The translations under genes were made by a program, and so were the position numbers. DNA of 33,606 nt, from positions 1 to 33,606 of the IMG/VR virus record IMGVR_UViG_3300037225_000810; one strand, 5' to 3'. The stretch is from a virus. Shown one piece after another: positions 14,297 to 22,442 of the stretch (the first letter of the stretch is position 1; each line of letters starts with the position of its first letter). The notes under the pieces are model-generated. The model searched no databases, had not been told where the DNA came from, and was given only the letters and a program-made list of their open reading frames with translations.

Positions 14297-15774
14297 TGGG
14301 TTTACGTGAAGGCATAGCAAAGATAATCGCGCCGGGATTGAAAAACGAAGCGGAATTGCGGGCGTCGATGGCCAATGAAATAAAGGCGATGGTGGCCGAG
14401 CAAATCACCAAAGCCAAGATGGACATGCCGATCTCCGTTAACTACGATCCCAAGAACGAAGGCTACCGGCGCGTCTCCGACAGTATTTATACCCGTAACC
14501 TGCTGCCTGTTCAGCAACAGCGGATGTTCGAGATCTGCTATTTCATGTTCGATTCCTCCGCCATGTTCAAACGCCTGGCCCAGATGGATAAGGGCTTCCT
14601 GTTTTCCGGTCCCGTAAAAGTATCCTCCGAAGACGAGGATGTCCAGAACGTCATTGATAGATTCTGGAACGATTCGGAAAACTGCATGGCGATAAAATTC
14701 CCCGAACGGGCGATGTGGCTTTCCGTTCTGGGAGAGCAATGCTGGCCCGTGGAAGTCAATCCCTACAATGGTTTTGTCCGCATGGGTTATGAGGACCCGG
14801 CGCTCATCAAGGATATCTGGGTCAATCCTCTCAAGATCGATCAGCTGATGCAAGTGGAGATGATGGGACTGGAAGGCCGCGCCGGAAAAAAATACGCCAT
14901 CATCCGCAAGGATTATAATATCAACTCCAAGACTTATGACCGCCTGGTCGGCGACTGCTTTTTCTTTGCCATCAATAAGCCGCCCAATTCCGCGCGGGGA
15001 CGTTCCGATTTCATGACCCTGGTCGACTGGATCGATTCCCTCGAGCGCTACGGATACAATTACCTCGAGCGGGCGGAACTTATGCTTAATTTCGTCTGGG
15101 ATATCACGCTGAAGGGCGCGAATGCCGACCAAATCCAGGACTTTCTCCGCGACAATCCACCTCCGGAGCCTGGATCCCAGCGAGCGCACAATGAAAACGT
15201 GACCTGGGACGCCGTATCGCCGGAACTGAAAGCACAGGATTTCAAAAGCGGGTTTGAAATGGGGAAGTCCTTCGTGATGGGCGCCGCCGGCCGGCCGGAA
15301 TCATGGTTCGGATCGGGCGGCAAGATGTACCAGACGGAAGCCGACGCCGCCCTGCAGGCTCCGGTAACCGATCTCGAACAACGGCAGGAATATCTCAAAT
15401 ATCAAATAAGATCGGTCATCCAGTTTGCAATCGACCAGGCGGTGAGTCACAGCACCTTGACGCCCGCGCAGGCGGAAACGGGTTTCTCCATAACCATGCC
15501 GGAAGTTTCCAAGAAGGATCTGGCCAAGATGGGCAACGTCATCCCTCAACTGACGACGGCTCTGACTCTGGCTGTTAATAATAAATTTATCAGACGTGAT
15601 ACTGCGATTCAACTCTTCGCATTCATGGCCGGTTATCTGGGCTATGAGGTCGACGCCCAGGCGGAAATCGACGCAGCGGCTGCAGAATTGCCGCCTGACC
15701 AAACAGACTATGAAGCGCTGCTGAAAGCAGCGAAAGAAAAGGGACAGGCCAATGCCGCGACAAACATCGTATGA
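14296..15774 (+). CDS. Portal protein
   Basis: This 492-aa protein should form the dodecameric ring through which DNA enters the head. Features include a helical N-terminus, an alpha/beta core (YTRNLLPVQQQRMFEICY, then FLFSGPVKV), a long stem-type helix around residues 250-275 (LERYGYNYLERAELMLNF) and a crown-like region rich in Gln and Ala. It lies between large terminase and minor head protein, the normal order. It is close to Mu gp29 in length but does not obviously show the DUF935 signature to my eye, so the exact portal family is uncertain. Confidence 0.88.
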   Translation: MGLREGIAKIIAPGLKNEAELRASMANEIKAMVAEQITKAKMDMPISVNYDPKNEGYRRVSDSIYTRNLLPVQQQRMFEICYFMFDSSAMFKRLAQMDKGFLFSGPVKVSSEDEDVQNVIDRFWNDSENCMAIKFPERAMWLSVLGEQCWPVEVNPYNGFVRMGYEDPALIKDIWVNPLKIDQLMQVEMMGLEGRAGKKYAIIRKDYNINSKTYDRLVGDCFFFAINKPPNSARGRSDFMTLVDWIDSLERYGYNYLERAELMLNFVWDITLKGANADQIQDFLRDNPPPEPGSQRAHNENVTWDAVSPELKAQDFKSGFEMGKSFVMGAAGRPESWFGSGGKMYQTEADAALQAPVTDLEQRQEYLKYQIRSVIQFAIDQAVSHSTLTPAQAETGFSITMPEVSKKDLAKMGNVIPQLTTALTLAVNNKFIRRDTAIQLFAFMAGYLGYEVDAQAEIDAAAAELPPDQTDYEALLKAAKEKGQANAATNIV

Positions 15775-16576
15775 CAAAAAGGTTGCGGAACTGATCGCGA
15801 CCGCCGAACAGATGACCGATGACCAGGTCGTCAAGGCTGTTCAGTTCCTGGACCGCGCCCGACAGGAAGTCGCAGCGGCCGTCGGCACGACCGACTGGCA
15901 ACTTTATCATCTGCCTCAGTTGAAAACGGCGATCGAGAGAGCCATGCAGGAATTTACCTCGCGTTATGGGATCCAACTCAACCGCGATCAATCGGAGTTC
16001 TGGAATTTTGGCCAGACGATGGTGGATGAACCGCTGCGAGTGGTTGGCATCACGGCCGCAATCCCGGCGATCGACACGACCATTTTCAGCGCCATGCAAA
16101 ATTATTCGAAGCACCTGATCGACTCCCTGGGAGCGGATGCGACGGCGAAGATCTACAGCGAATTTGCCTCGGGTTTGATCGGGCAGAAATCGCCTTTTGA
16201 AGTCATGCAGGCCGTAGGCTCAAATCTCAACGATAAAGGCATTTTCAACTCGATTGCTGCCAGGGCGGAGACAATCACCCGGCAGGAGACCGGCCGGATC
16301 CTGGAGGAGGCCAGCCAGGCTCGGCTGGAAAAAGCGGCCGAAGTTGTGCCGGGATTACAAAAGATGTGGCAGCACGGGACGTCAAAAGTACCACGGTTAA
16401 CTCATCTTGCGGCGGAGGGGCAAGTCCGCGATGTGAATGAACCATTCATGGTCGGAGGCGAGGCCCTGATGTACCCGCGGGACATGGCCGGATCGCCCGG
16501 CAATACGATCAATTGCAGTTGTTACACCGTGCCGTACATGGCCGGATGGTCCGGAGAAGAGCAGGCAGCAGCATAG
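15752..16576 (+). CDS. Minor head protein, Mu F / SPP1 gp7-like
   Basis: This 274-aa protein ends in the head-morphogenesis motif: TRQETGRILEEASQARLEKA, then a conserved WQHGTSKVPRLTH, DVNEPF and GSPGNTINCSCYTVPYM. Members bind the portal and are packaged in small copy number with the DNA. The N-terminal 120 residues are helical and variable. It overlaps the portal gene by 23 bases. No toxin or ADP-ribosyltransferase domain is fused to it, as is seen in some relatives. Confidence 0.88.
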   Translation: MPRQTSYDKKVAELIATAEQMTDDQVVKAVQFLDRARQEVAAAVGTTDWQLYHLPQLKTAIERAMQEFTSRYGIQLNRDQSEFWNFGQTMVDEPLRVVGITAAIPAIDTTIFSAMQNYSKHLIDSLGADATAKIYSEFASGLIGQKSPFEVMQAVGSNLNDKGIFNSIAARAETITRQETGRILEEASQARLEKAAEVVPGLQKMWQHGTSKVPRLTHLAAEGQVRDVNEPFMVGGEALMYPRDMAGSPGNTINCSCYTVPYMAGWSGEEQAAA

Positions 16577-16585
16577 GATATTACA

Positions 16586-16611
16586 GAACAAGGGGTTGCA
16601 ACCCCTTGTTC
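16586..16611. other. Perfect 26-base palindrome before the head genes
   Basis: GAACAAGGGGTTG is followed directly by its own reverse complement, so the transcript can fold into a stem of about 11 bp. There is no T-run behind it, so it is more likely an mRNA-stability or processing element than a full terminator. It lies between the minor head gene and the small gene before the capsid. Confidence 0.6.
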
Positions 16612-16637
16612 ATAACAACTAAAGGAGGAATCAAAAG

Positions 16638-16874
16638 ATGGCGGACAAGACAATCGGCGACAAATTAATAGCGGATGCCTGCAAGGCATACGGAATCGGC
16701 CCTAAATTCGTGGCGGCCAGCAGATACGATGACGACTCTCAGACGGCGATCATTTTAACCAATGGCGGATCAAAGGTCAGATACAAGGACGGCGACAAGC
16801 CCACACCGCTGGATGAAATCTCCATCACCGGAATTAATCCGGCAAAGCGTAAATCCATCACCGGAAAGAAATAA
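16638..16874 (+). CDS. Small basic head-region protein
   Basis: This 78-aa protein has a strong AAAGGAGG site. It has a helical N-terminus (IGDKLIADACKAYGIGPKFV), a strand pair around TAIILTNGGSKVRYKDGD and a basic tail. No family was recognised. The place directly before the protease-capsid gene is often used by small structural or assembly proteins. Confidence 0.6.
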   Translation: MADKTIGDKLIADACKAYGIGPKFVAASRYDDDSQTAIILTNGGSKVRYKDGDKPTPLDEISITGINPAKRKSITGKK

Positions 16875-16930
16875 CATACCCTGGCGGGGCAGGATTGAGG
16901 CAAACGGTAGAGCAGAGAAGGAGACGGCAA

Positions 16931-19585
16931 GTGAAAAAAACAAAAAAAGAAAACGGCGTCGATTATCCGGTAGGGGCCTATCTTTACGTTCCGGATCCGG
17001 CAAAACCCGAGACCTGGAAATTACGCTATAAAAATTACACCGACGGTAAACTGAAACTGGATCCCGAGCAGCTGGGTAAAGTAGTTGCCGCATTTTCTCC
17101 CGGAGGCTTCCGCGGGCAGAAAGTAGAGATTCCGGACGCGGACAAAAAGAAAATGATCACTAAGATCCGCGGCATCTATACCAAAACGCTGAAAGTTAAG
17201 GAAGCCGACATGCCGGAAACTCTGCGCGTGACGCAGGACATGAGTTTTGCCGATATCCGCAGTGCCCTTTGGGACGCCGTTCAAGCTCTCAATCCTAACG
17301 ATGACATCTGCATCGAGGATGTTTATCCGGACTACGTGATCTATGAACAGGGCGATTCCTTCTTCAAATGCTCTTATTCGATTCTCGATGGAGTTGTAAC
17401 ACTGGGCGACAAGCCGGTGGAAGTGGAAGAGACATGGATCGAGGCGCCGCGGGTTGCTCAGGATGAAGAATTTTCTCTGATTCTCCGACTCGGGCAGGCG
17501 TTGAATCCGGAAGGATCTTCCTGGGAAGTTGTGATTTGCGAACCGGGATTCACGAAAAACGGCTGTTATATTCCCGATGAAATATTGCGCCAGGGCGCCG
17601 CGGTCCAGTTTGAAGGCCTCGATGTCAATCTCTATGATTTGCCCCAGGGAGCAACCCATGTACCCGGCCCATTGTTCGATATCAAAAGCCTCCTGGTGAA
17701 AAACAAAGTCGGCTGGCTGGATACGGTCCGGCACGTTGCCGGCAAGGGCCTGGTCGGTATTGTGCATTTTCTGGATAGTGCCAAATGGCTGGGCAAAAAT
17801 ATGCTCGAAGCCATGAATCAGGGCAAGAGTATTTATGGATTATCCTGGGACGCGCTAATCCGCGGCGCCCAGGCAGTAATAGAAGGCAAGAACGTATTAC
17901 GGATCGACGGTTTCAACAGAGCCGATTCGCTCGACGTGGTCAGCCGTCCCGCTGCGGGCGGAAAATTTATCAGGGCAGTGGCTGCGATGCCGGCCCAAAA
18001 CGAGGAGGATAAAATGAAAGAAATGCTTTTGAAGTTGATCCAAACGAAGCGGCCGGACCTCCTGAACGGCAAAGATGTGGCGACAATCACCGATCAGGAA
18101 TTGGAAGGATTAGCCAGGATGGCGATGGATGTGCAGACACCGGCTATCGATCCGAAAAACATTGTCACTAAAGACGACCTCGCAGTAATACAGTGCGGGA
18201 TGGCGCTCAAGGACAAACTGGCGGATACGACCCTCGGCCTGCCGCCGATCGCCTTAGAGCGCATCAAAAAGACATTCGAAGGGCGTGTTTATATGGCCGC
18301 GGATCTGGACAAAGCCATAGCCGACGAAAAGGATTATCTGGCCAAAATCAGCACAGTGCTGATTGTGGACAGTATTCCTGCAGGGTCGGTCACCGGCGGC
18401 CTGGGATCATACGAACGTGCCTGCATGGCAGCCGATCGGATGTTCGGCCTGAAAAAAGAAGATATGATCAACATGACGAAGTTGACCACGCTGGACAACA
18501 AACCTTTCTTCACTGACGTCCGCAATGTCCAGGACTATGACGAATTCGATAAGGTTCCGGCATTTTCCAGCATCCGGGAAATGTACACATATTTTACCGG
18601 CGACCCAGAAGTCACAGGCCGTTTCAACCGGAAGGCGCTCCCTCCTGAGTTGCGAAAATCGATGGACTCCATCAGCAGCGCAACGTTCACCTACGTTCTG
18701 GGTAATACTCTGGGCCGCAGATTGGTTGGCATTTACCGGGCGATAGCTTACCTGGAAGAGTTGCTGATCAGCGTGAAAAAGCCGGTCCGCGATTTCCGCA
18801 CCCAGGAAGCAGTACTCGTCGGCGGGTTTGCCGATCTGGAAACGGTCGATCCCGAAAGCGGAGATTATCAGGAAGTTGCCGGCGTCACGGACGAAGAGTC
18901 CAGTTACACCATCGGGCAGAAAGGCAATATCCTGAGCATTACCCGCAAAACAATCATCAATGACGATATCAGCATTATCCAGCGCCTGATCAACGGCCTG
19001 GCACGGGCAGCCCGGAGAACCCACGCGAAATGCGTCTGGGGTCTCTACATCAACAATGGCACCTGTACCGACGGCACAGCCTGGTTCACAGCCGGTCATG
19101 GCAATCTCGGATCGACCGCGTTGTCTTATGTTACGGCGCTGGCCGGATATAAGGTCCTGGCCCTGACAACGGAAAAAGATTCCGGTGAACGCCTCGGCCT
19201 GCTTTCTGACCCGAGCGTGAAACCTAACCTGGTCGGCCCGGTGGATTTGATGGAAACGATCAATAAAATCGCCACCGAACCTTTCTACTACACGACCAAC
19301 GATCTGACGAACAAGACCCCGAACCCTCTGTTGAACAAGATCACTCCCGTTGTCAATCCGCTCCTCACCGACACCAACGACTGGGGTCTGCTGCTTCCTC
19401 CGCAGATCGCCGACATGGTGGAAATGGGGTATCTCAACGGCCGGGAGGATCCGGAACTGTTTGTCGCCGACATGCCGCAGAGCGAGCAGGTCTTCGTCGC
19501 GGATAAGATCCGTCACAAGATCCGGCACGAATATGCGGGCGCCGTGATCGACTGGCGAACTGGCTATAAAGCCGTAGTGGCGTAA
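16931..19585 (+). CDS. Prohead protease-scaffold-major capsid fusion
   Basis: This 884-aa ORF holds three roles that are usually separate. Residues 12-90 (YLYVPDPAKPETWKLRY, then GFRGQKVEIPDAD) are a domain seen by memory on phage prohead proteins. Residues about 165-350 look like a prohead protease; YGLSWDA (Ser305) and SLDVVSRPAAGG (333-344) resemble the end of that fold, with His243, His268 or His279 as partner candidates. Residues about 362-510 are helical and scaffold-like. Residues 515-884 are an HK97-fold capsid like Mu gpT (SITRKTIINDDISIIQRL at 669-686). The GTG start has GAAGGAGA upstream; a TTG at 16895 is less likely. An internal AGGAGG at 18003-18008 precedes Met362, so scaffold-capsid may also be made alone. 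Confidence 0.88.
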   Translation: MKKTKKENGVDYPVGAYLYVPDPAKPETWKLRYKNYTDGKLKLDPEQLGKVVAAFSPGGFRGQKVEIPDADKKKMITKIRGIYTKTLKVKEADMPETLRVTQDMSFADIRSALWDAVQALNPNDDICIEDVYPDYVIYEQGDSFFKCSYSILDGVVTLGDKPVEVEETWIEAPRVAQDEEFSLILRLGQALNPEGSSWEVVICEPGFTKNGCYIPDEILRQGAAVQFEGLDVNLYDLPQGATHVPGPLFDIKSLLVKNKVGWLDTVRHVAGKGLVGIVHFLDSAKWLGKNMLEAMNQGKSIYGLSWDALIRGAQAVIEGKNVLRIDGFNRADSLDVVSRPAAGGKFIRAVAAMPAQNEEDKMKEMLLKLIQTKRPDLLNGKDVATITDQELEGLARMAMDVQTPAIDPKNIVTKDDLAVIQCGMALKDKLADTTLGLPPIALERIKKTFEGRVYMAADLDKAIADEKDYLAKISTVLIVDSIPAGSVTGGLGSYERACMAADRMFGLKKEDMINMTKLTTLDNKPFFTDVRNVQDYDEFDKVPAFSSIREMYTYFTGDPEVTGRFNRKALPPELRKSMDSISSATFTYVLGNTLGRRLVGIYRAIAYLEELLISVKKPVRDFRTQEAVLVGGFADLETVDPESGDYQEVAGVTDEESSYTIGQKGNILSITRKTIINDDISIIQRLINGLARAARRTHAKCVWGLYINNGTCTDGTAWFTAGHGNLGSTALSYVTALAGYKVLALTTEKDSGERLGLLSDPSVKPNLVGPVDLMETINKIATEPFYYTTNDLTNKTPNPLLNKITPVVNPLLTDTNDWGLLLPPQIADMVEMGYLNGREDPELFVADMPQSEQVFVADKIRHKIRHEYAGAVIDWRTGYKAVVA
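18003..18016 (+). promoter_or_regulatory. Internal ribosome-binding site and start in the capsid ORF
   Basis: AGGAGG at 18003-18008 lies five bases before an in-frame ATG at 18014 (Met362 of the fusion), and a second ATG follows at residue 365. Translation from here would give a 523-aa scaffold-capsid protein without the protease. The position falls exactly at the domain border, after the Pro/Ala/Gln/Asn/Glu-rich linker. Nested scaffold genes are known in Mu (I/Z) and lambda (C/Nu3). Confidence 0.65.
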
Positions 19586-19693
19586 GTACAAAATCGACAG
19601 GAGTAAAGAGTAAATCTTGTAAAACTCAGGCAGGGGGGTCAGCCATAAAATAGCCTGCCCCCCTGCCTTAACCAAGCAATTTAGGAGGAAAAA
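19586..19693. terminator. Hairpin after the capsid gene
   Basis: AGGCAGGGGGGTCA (19628-19641) pairs with TGCCCCCCTGCCT (19656-19668) with one bulged T and a 14-base loop. The stem is very GC-rich but has no T-run, so it may be a partial terminator or a 3' stabiliser of the capsid transcript. The rest of the gap holds nothing else that I can see. Confidence 0.55.
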
Positions 19694-20437
19694 ATGAGAA
19701 AGGGATTCGATAAAATATTCAGTGCGCTGTTTGTGCTGGTGTTTCTGTTTATCATCATCGCTTCGGTGTCGACAGACGCATCCGCCACCACCTATAACAT
19801 CAAGCAAGTTGTATCTCATTTCTACGGCACGGCAGGCGAAACCCTGACTACGGGTAACGTGGTTATGATTAAGGATGCCGACGGCTACGCCTATAAAGCA
19901 AATGCCAGTGACAGTACATTGCGTCCAGCGGTCGGCATCGTTGGCAAGGGTGGTAACACCGGACAGACCGTGGAAATTATAACCATCGGTGTGCTTTCCG
20001 GCTGGTCTTCACTTGCTGAAGGCGGAACGGGATTTCTAGCGACAAGCGCAGGAGCGGTAACGCAAACCGAACCTGCCTATGCTCAGAAGATTGCCAGCGC
20101 CATTTCGACAACCGCCTATATGTTCAACTTCGCGGCACATCCGGCGGTCGGATATTATAATGCAGGCACCGGGACCGCCAGCGCCAATACAAATAAACGA
20201 TCGAGCGGATTGTTTTATTCCGGATCAATTACGATAACCGGCGGTACCAGTGCTGTCGTCGCCGGTTTATCGCCGCCCTTTACAAGCACGAGCACGTATA
20301 ATTGTCTTGTCGCACCCGTGGTAGTCGCAGGAACGTCGATCCCATTTTTCTGCGCCAAGACGAGTAGTGCGTCAATCACTGTTTCAACTCCAACATCGAC
20401 GACGGCCACCGTAGATTACATCATTGTGGGATATTAG
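19694..20437 (+). CDS. Cement-like protein with a signal peptide
   Basis: This 247-aa protein has a convincing Sec signal peptide (MRKG, then a hydrophobic stretch to ASVSTDASA). Residues 40-130 read like a capsid-cement domain of the DUF2190 kind: GETLTTGNVVMIKDADGY, AVGIVGKGGNTGQTVEIITI. The rest is Ser/Thr/Gly-rich, beta-type and repetitive, as in virion decoration proteins. It sits right after the capsid gene with a TTTAGGAGG site. A virion protein made in the cytoplasm should not need a signal peptide. Either it is displayed or secreted, or it has become an envelope protein. Confidence 0.65.
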   Translation: MRKGFDKIFSALFVLVFLFIIIASVSTDASATTYNIKQVVSHFYGTAGETLTTGNVVMIKDADGYAYKANASDSTLRPAVGIVGKGGNTGQTVEIITIGVLSGWSSLAEGGTGFLATSAGAVTQTEPAYAQKIASAISTTAYMFNFAAHPAVGYYNAGTGTASANTNKRSSGLFYSGSITITGGTSAVVAGLSPPFTSTSTYNCLVAPVVVAGTSIPFFCAKTSSASITVSTPTSTTATVDYIIVGY

Positions 20438-20441
20438 CGGG

Positions 20442-21020
20442 ATGATGATACTTCGGAAAATACGCCCCGCCCATATTTTTGCGGGCATCTTCGCGTCGAA
20501 TCTTGTCGCTCTTTATTTTGTTCTGGGATCTCCTTTTCAGGATGAATGGAGGGGCAAAGCGCGGGCTCATAATAATCTTGGGCAAGCGTACCAGAACGCC
20601 GGGCGTATCGCGGACGCGAAGCGGCAGTATATGCTCGCCATGCGTAAGAAGCCGAATTATTCCCATCCCTATATCAACATGGGGACGATTCTGGTGATGG
20701 AAAAAGAAGATGCCGAGGCGGCGCTGTTGTTTCAACTGGCGCTAAAAATACAGCCCGATAGCAGCGAGGCCATGTACAATCTGGGAAGTTGCTTAATGCG
20801 CCTGACCAGTCTCGACGAGGCCGCCGAAAAATTTATCGAGCTTATCCGGATGAACAAGATGGTTGCCGAATCACATAACAATCTTGGCGTCATTTGGGTA
20901 AACCAGGGACGATTTGCTGAGGCAATTATCGAATTCCGGGCAGCGTTGAAAGCGGATCCGACTTTTGCCGAGCCGTTAAAGAATATCCTGCGCCTTACCG
21001 GGCAGGAGGAGAAAGGATAA
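20442..21020 (+). CDS. Membrane-anchored TPR protein
   Basis: This 192-aa protein has an N-terminal hydrophobic segment (residues 11-29, IFAGIFASNLVALYFVLG) and then about four TPR units: ARAHNNLGQAYQNAGRIADA, SHPYINMGTILVMEKEDAEA, SEAMYNLGSCLMRLTSLDEA and AESHNNLGVIWVNQGRFAEA. TPRs bind partner proteins. The start (ATG at 20442) has a poor ribosome-binding site and follows the previous stop codon by four bases; a TTG at 20424 overlaps that gene. Nothing of this sort is standard in Mu- or lambda-type head operons. It may scaffold envelope or assembly partners; the function is unknown. Confidence 0.85.
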   Translation: MMILRKIRPAHIFAGIFASNLVALYFVLGSPFQDEWRGKARAHNNLGQAYQNAGRIADAKRQYMLAMRKKPNYSHPYINMGTILVMEKEDAEAALLFQLALKIQPDSSEAMYNLGSCLMRLTSLDEAAEKFIELIRMNKMVAESHNNLGVIWVNQGRFAEAIIEFRAALKADPTFAEPLKNILRLTGQEEKG

Positions 21021-21031
21021 TATTCCATGAG

Positions 21032-21091
21032 CGCGGAGATTGACCACTCCGCGAATCTCCTTTCCGGCGGATGACTCGAAGCATCCGCCGG
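21032..21091. other. Two tandem hairpins after the TPR gene
   Basis: CGCGGAG (21032-21038) pairs with CTCCGCG (21047-21053), and CCGGCGGATG (21064-21073) pairs with CATCCGCCGG (21082-21091), which is followed by only three T. Both lie in a 177-base gap that otherwise holds the leader and ribosome-binding site of the next gene. A terminator or REP-like function is possible. Confidence 0.5.
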
Positions 21092-21197
21092 TTTCCAGGG
21101 ACGGCAAACGACCAATTTGCCGGATCCGGAAGCCGAAAAGACGGGAAATTAGATAAGTTGTCGCCGATTGCATTACGCTACAGCAGGAGGTTTCAAG

Positions 21198-21695
21198 ATG
21201 ATCGATCGCGTTAAAATGCGTTTTAAGGCCCCGATCTCAAAAAAAGCGACCCATTGGGCATCCAGGGGGGGCAAAATTGAAAACAGACGGGGTATTGCGC
21301 GAAGCTTTATGGCGTTTACGATTATCCTGACCCTGATTTTTGCATTTTTCACATCCGCCCAGGCCGAAGATCACAAAACTCGCACCATCACCCTGCTATC
21401 CTCCGGGATAAAAACCGCCTCGACGGCGCAATCGTCTTCTTTCGATGTATCGTCTTATGCCGAGGGGCAGATCTTCGTCGACGTGACTGCGGAGGGTGGT
21501 ACCTCAACCCTGGATATCACCGTCCAGACCTCTCCGGATAACTCGACCTGGTACACGCACACGGCCATGACGCAGATCACATCGACGGGGCAGTACCGGC
21601 AGGTGATTACCAACTTCGGCAATTATCTGCGGATTAACTATACCGTCGGCGTGACGTCGTTCACCTTCTCGGTGGTGGGAGTGTTTAAGAATTGA
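21198..21695 (+). CDS. Beta-rich decoration-like protein with a signal peptide
   Basis: This 165-aa protein has a long basic N-terminus and then a signal-like helix (MAFTIILTLIFAFFTSAQA) with a cut before EDHK. The mature part resembles a common phage beta-sandwich family found near capsid genes: FDVSSYAEGQIFVDVTAEGG, LDITVQTSPDNSTWY, YLRINYTVG. An AGGAGG six bases upstream supports the ATG at 21198; an internal ATG at residue 38 would give a normal-length signal peptide. Like the cement-like gene it joins a virion-type domain to an export signal. The long basic leader is odd for Sec substrates and may mean that translation starts inside. Confidence 0.6.
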   Translation: MIDRVKMRFKAPISKKATHWASRGGKIENRRGIARSFMAFTIILTLIFAFFTSAQAEDHKTRTITLLSSGIKTASTAQSSSFDVSSYAEGQIFVDVTAEGGTSTLDITVQTSPDNSTWYTHTAMTQITSTGQYRQVITNFGNYLRINYTVGVTSFTFSVVGVFKN

Positions 21696-21728
21696 GCGCG
21701 TAAGCGCGAAACCCGGCGCATGCCGGGT
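21696..21728. repeat. Tandem palindromes before the connector gene
   Basis: GCGC-GTAA-GCGC (21696-21707) and ACCCGGC-GCAT-GCCGGGT (21711-21728) fill most of a 51-base gap. The second resembles bacterial REP-like palindromes by shape. No T-run follows. Confidence 0.5.
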
Positions 21729-21746
21729 ACGGAGTAAGGCGCACAA

Positions 21747-22442
21747 ATGACCACAAGACAAGATTTTATCACTGCGATCGGGAGTCTGGTAAAGGGCGAC
21801 TTTCCGCTGGGTGAACCGGAAAAGATTCTGGCGCTGAGCAAGGCGGTCAAACGCTACTCACAGGACCGGCCGCGGGAAGTTGTGGAAGACGAAGTCGGGA
21901 ACGGCACTCCTGACTATGCATTGACGCTCCTAGCATCCTGGGCGGAAGGCTTTTCCACGGTCAAAAAGATCGAATATCCGCTCGATGCGCTCGATGACGA
22001 CGATGCCAACACTCTCCAGGAAGATTCCTGGAAGATTTACAACAAACCGGCCGGGAAAGTGATCCGGTTCGTGGATGATAAACCCGTGGCGACGGAATCC
22101 ATGCGCATTACCTATACCGCCCTGCATGTCTGCGATGATACGCAGTCCACAATTCCGGTCGCGGACGAGGAAGCGGTGCAAATGCTCGCGGCATCTGGGT
22201 TCTGCAATATGTTGGCCACCTATTATGCCAATTCCCAGGATAGCACAATTCAGGCCGATTCCGTCGATCACAAAAGCAAATCAGGAGACTATGCGGCCAG
22301 GGCGAAGACCTACCGCCAGCAATATTTTGACCATCTGGGCCTCCAGGAAGGCGAAGTCCCTCCGGCGAGTGTGACGCGCGACCAGGATACACGGCCCAGT
22401 TGGAGGAGTGATCAATTAACGCACCCGAGGAAATTCAGGTAA
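21747..22442 (+). CDS. Head-tail connector-like protein
   Basis: This 231-aa helical protein lies at the head-to-tail transition. Helices at the N-terminus (TTRQDFITAIGSLVKGDF, then ILALSKAVKRYSQDRP) and the C-terminal helix (YAARAKTYRQQYFDHLG) match the general plan of gp6/gp15-type connectors. The first segments resemble phage proteins that begin with an LVRG-type initial helix. The start has a GGAGTAAGG region upstream, and its stop codon overlaps the next ATG as TAATG. The call rests on position and fold pattern, not on a named family. Confidence 0.6.
   Translation: MTTRQDFITAIGSLVKGDFPLGEPEKILALSKAVKRYSQDRPREVVEDEVGNGTPDYALTLLASWAEGFSTVKKIEYPLDALDDDDANTLQEDSWKIYNKPAGKVIRFVDDKPVATESMRITYTALHVCDDTQSTIPVADEEAVQMLAASGFCNMLATYYANSQDSTIQADSVDHKSKSGDYAARAKTYRQQYFDHLGLQEGEVPPASVTRDQDTRPSWRSDQLTHPRKFR

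Noticed and set aside
14302-15189. 295-codon minus-strand ORF inside the portal gene
   Set aside because: A mirror-frame shadow of the portal gene; same reasoning as for the transposase.
16586-16611. Perfect palindrome read as a Rho-independent terminator
   Set aside because: No T-run follows, and the downstream genes belong to the same late operon. Kept as a hairpin of unknown role.
18407-19819. Long minus-strand ORF of 470 codons across the capsid gene
   Set aside because: It lies wholly antisense to a well-supported capsid frame, has no recognisable domain and no ribosome-binding site; codon bias of the plus-strand gene creates it.
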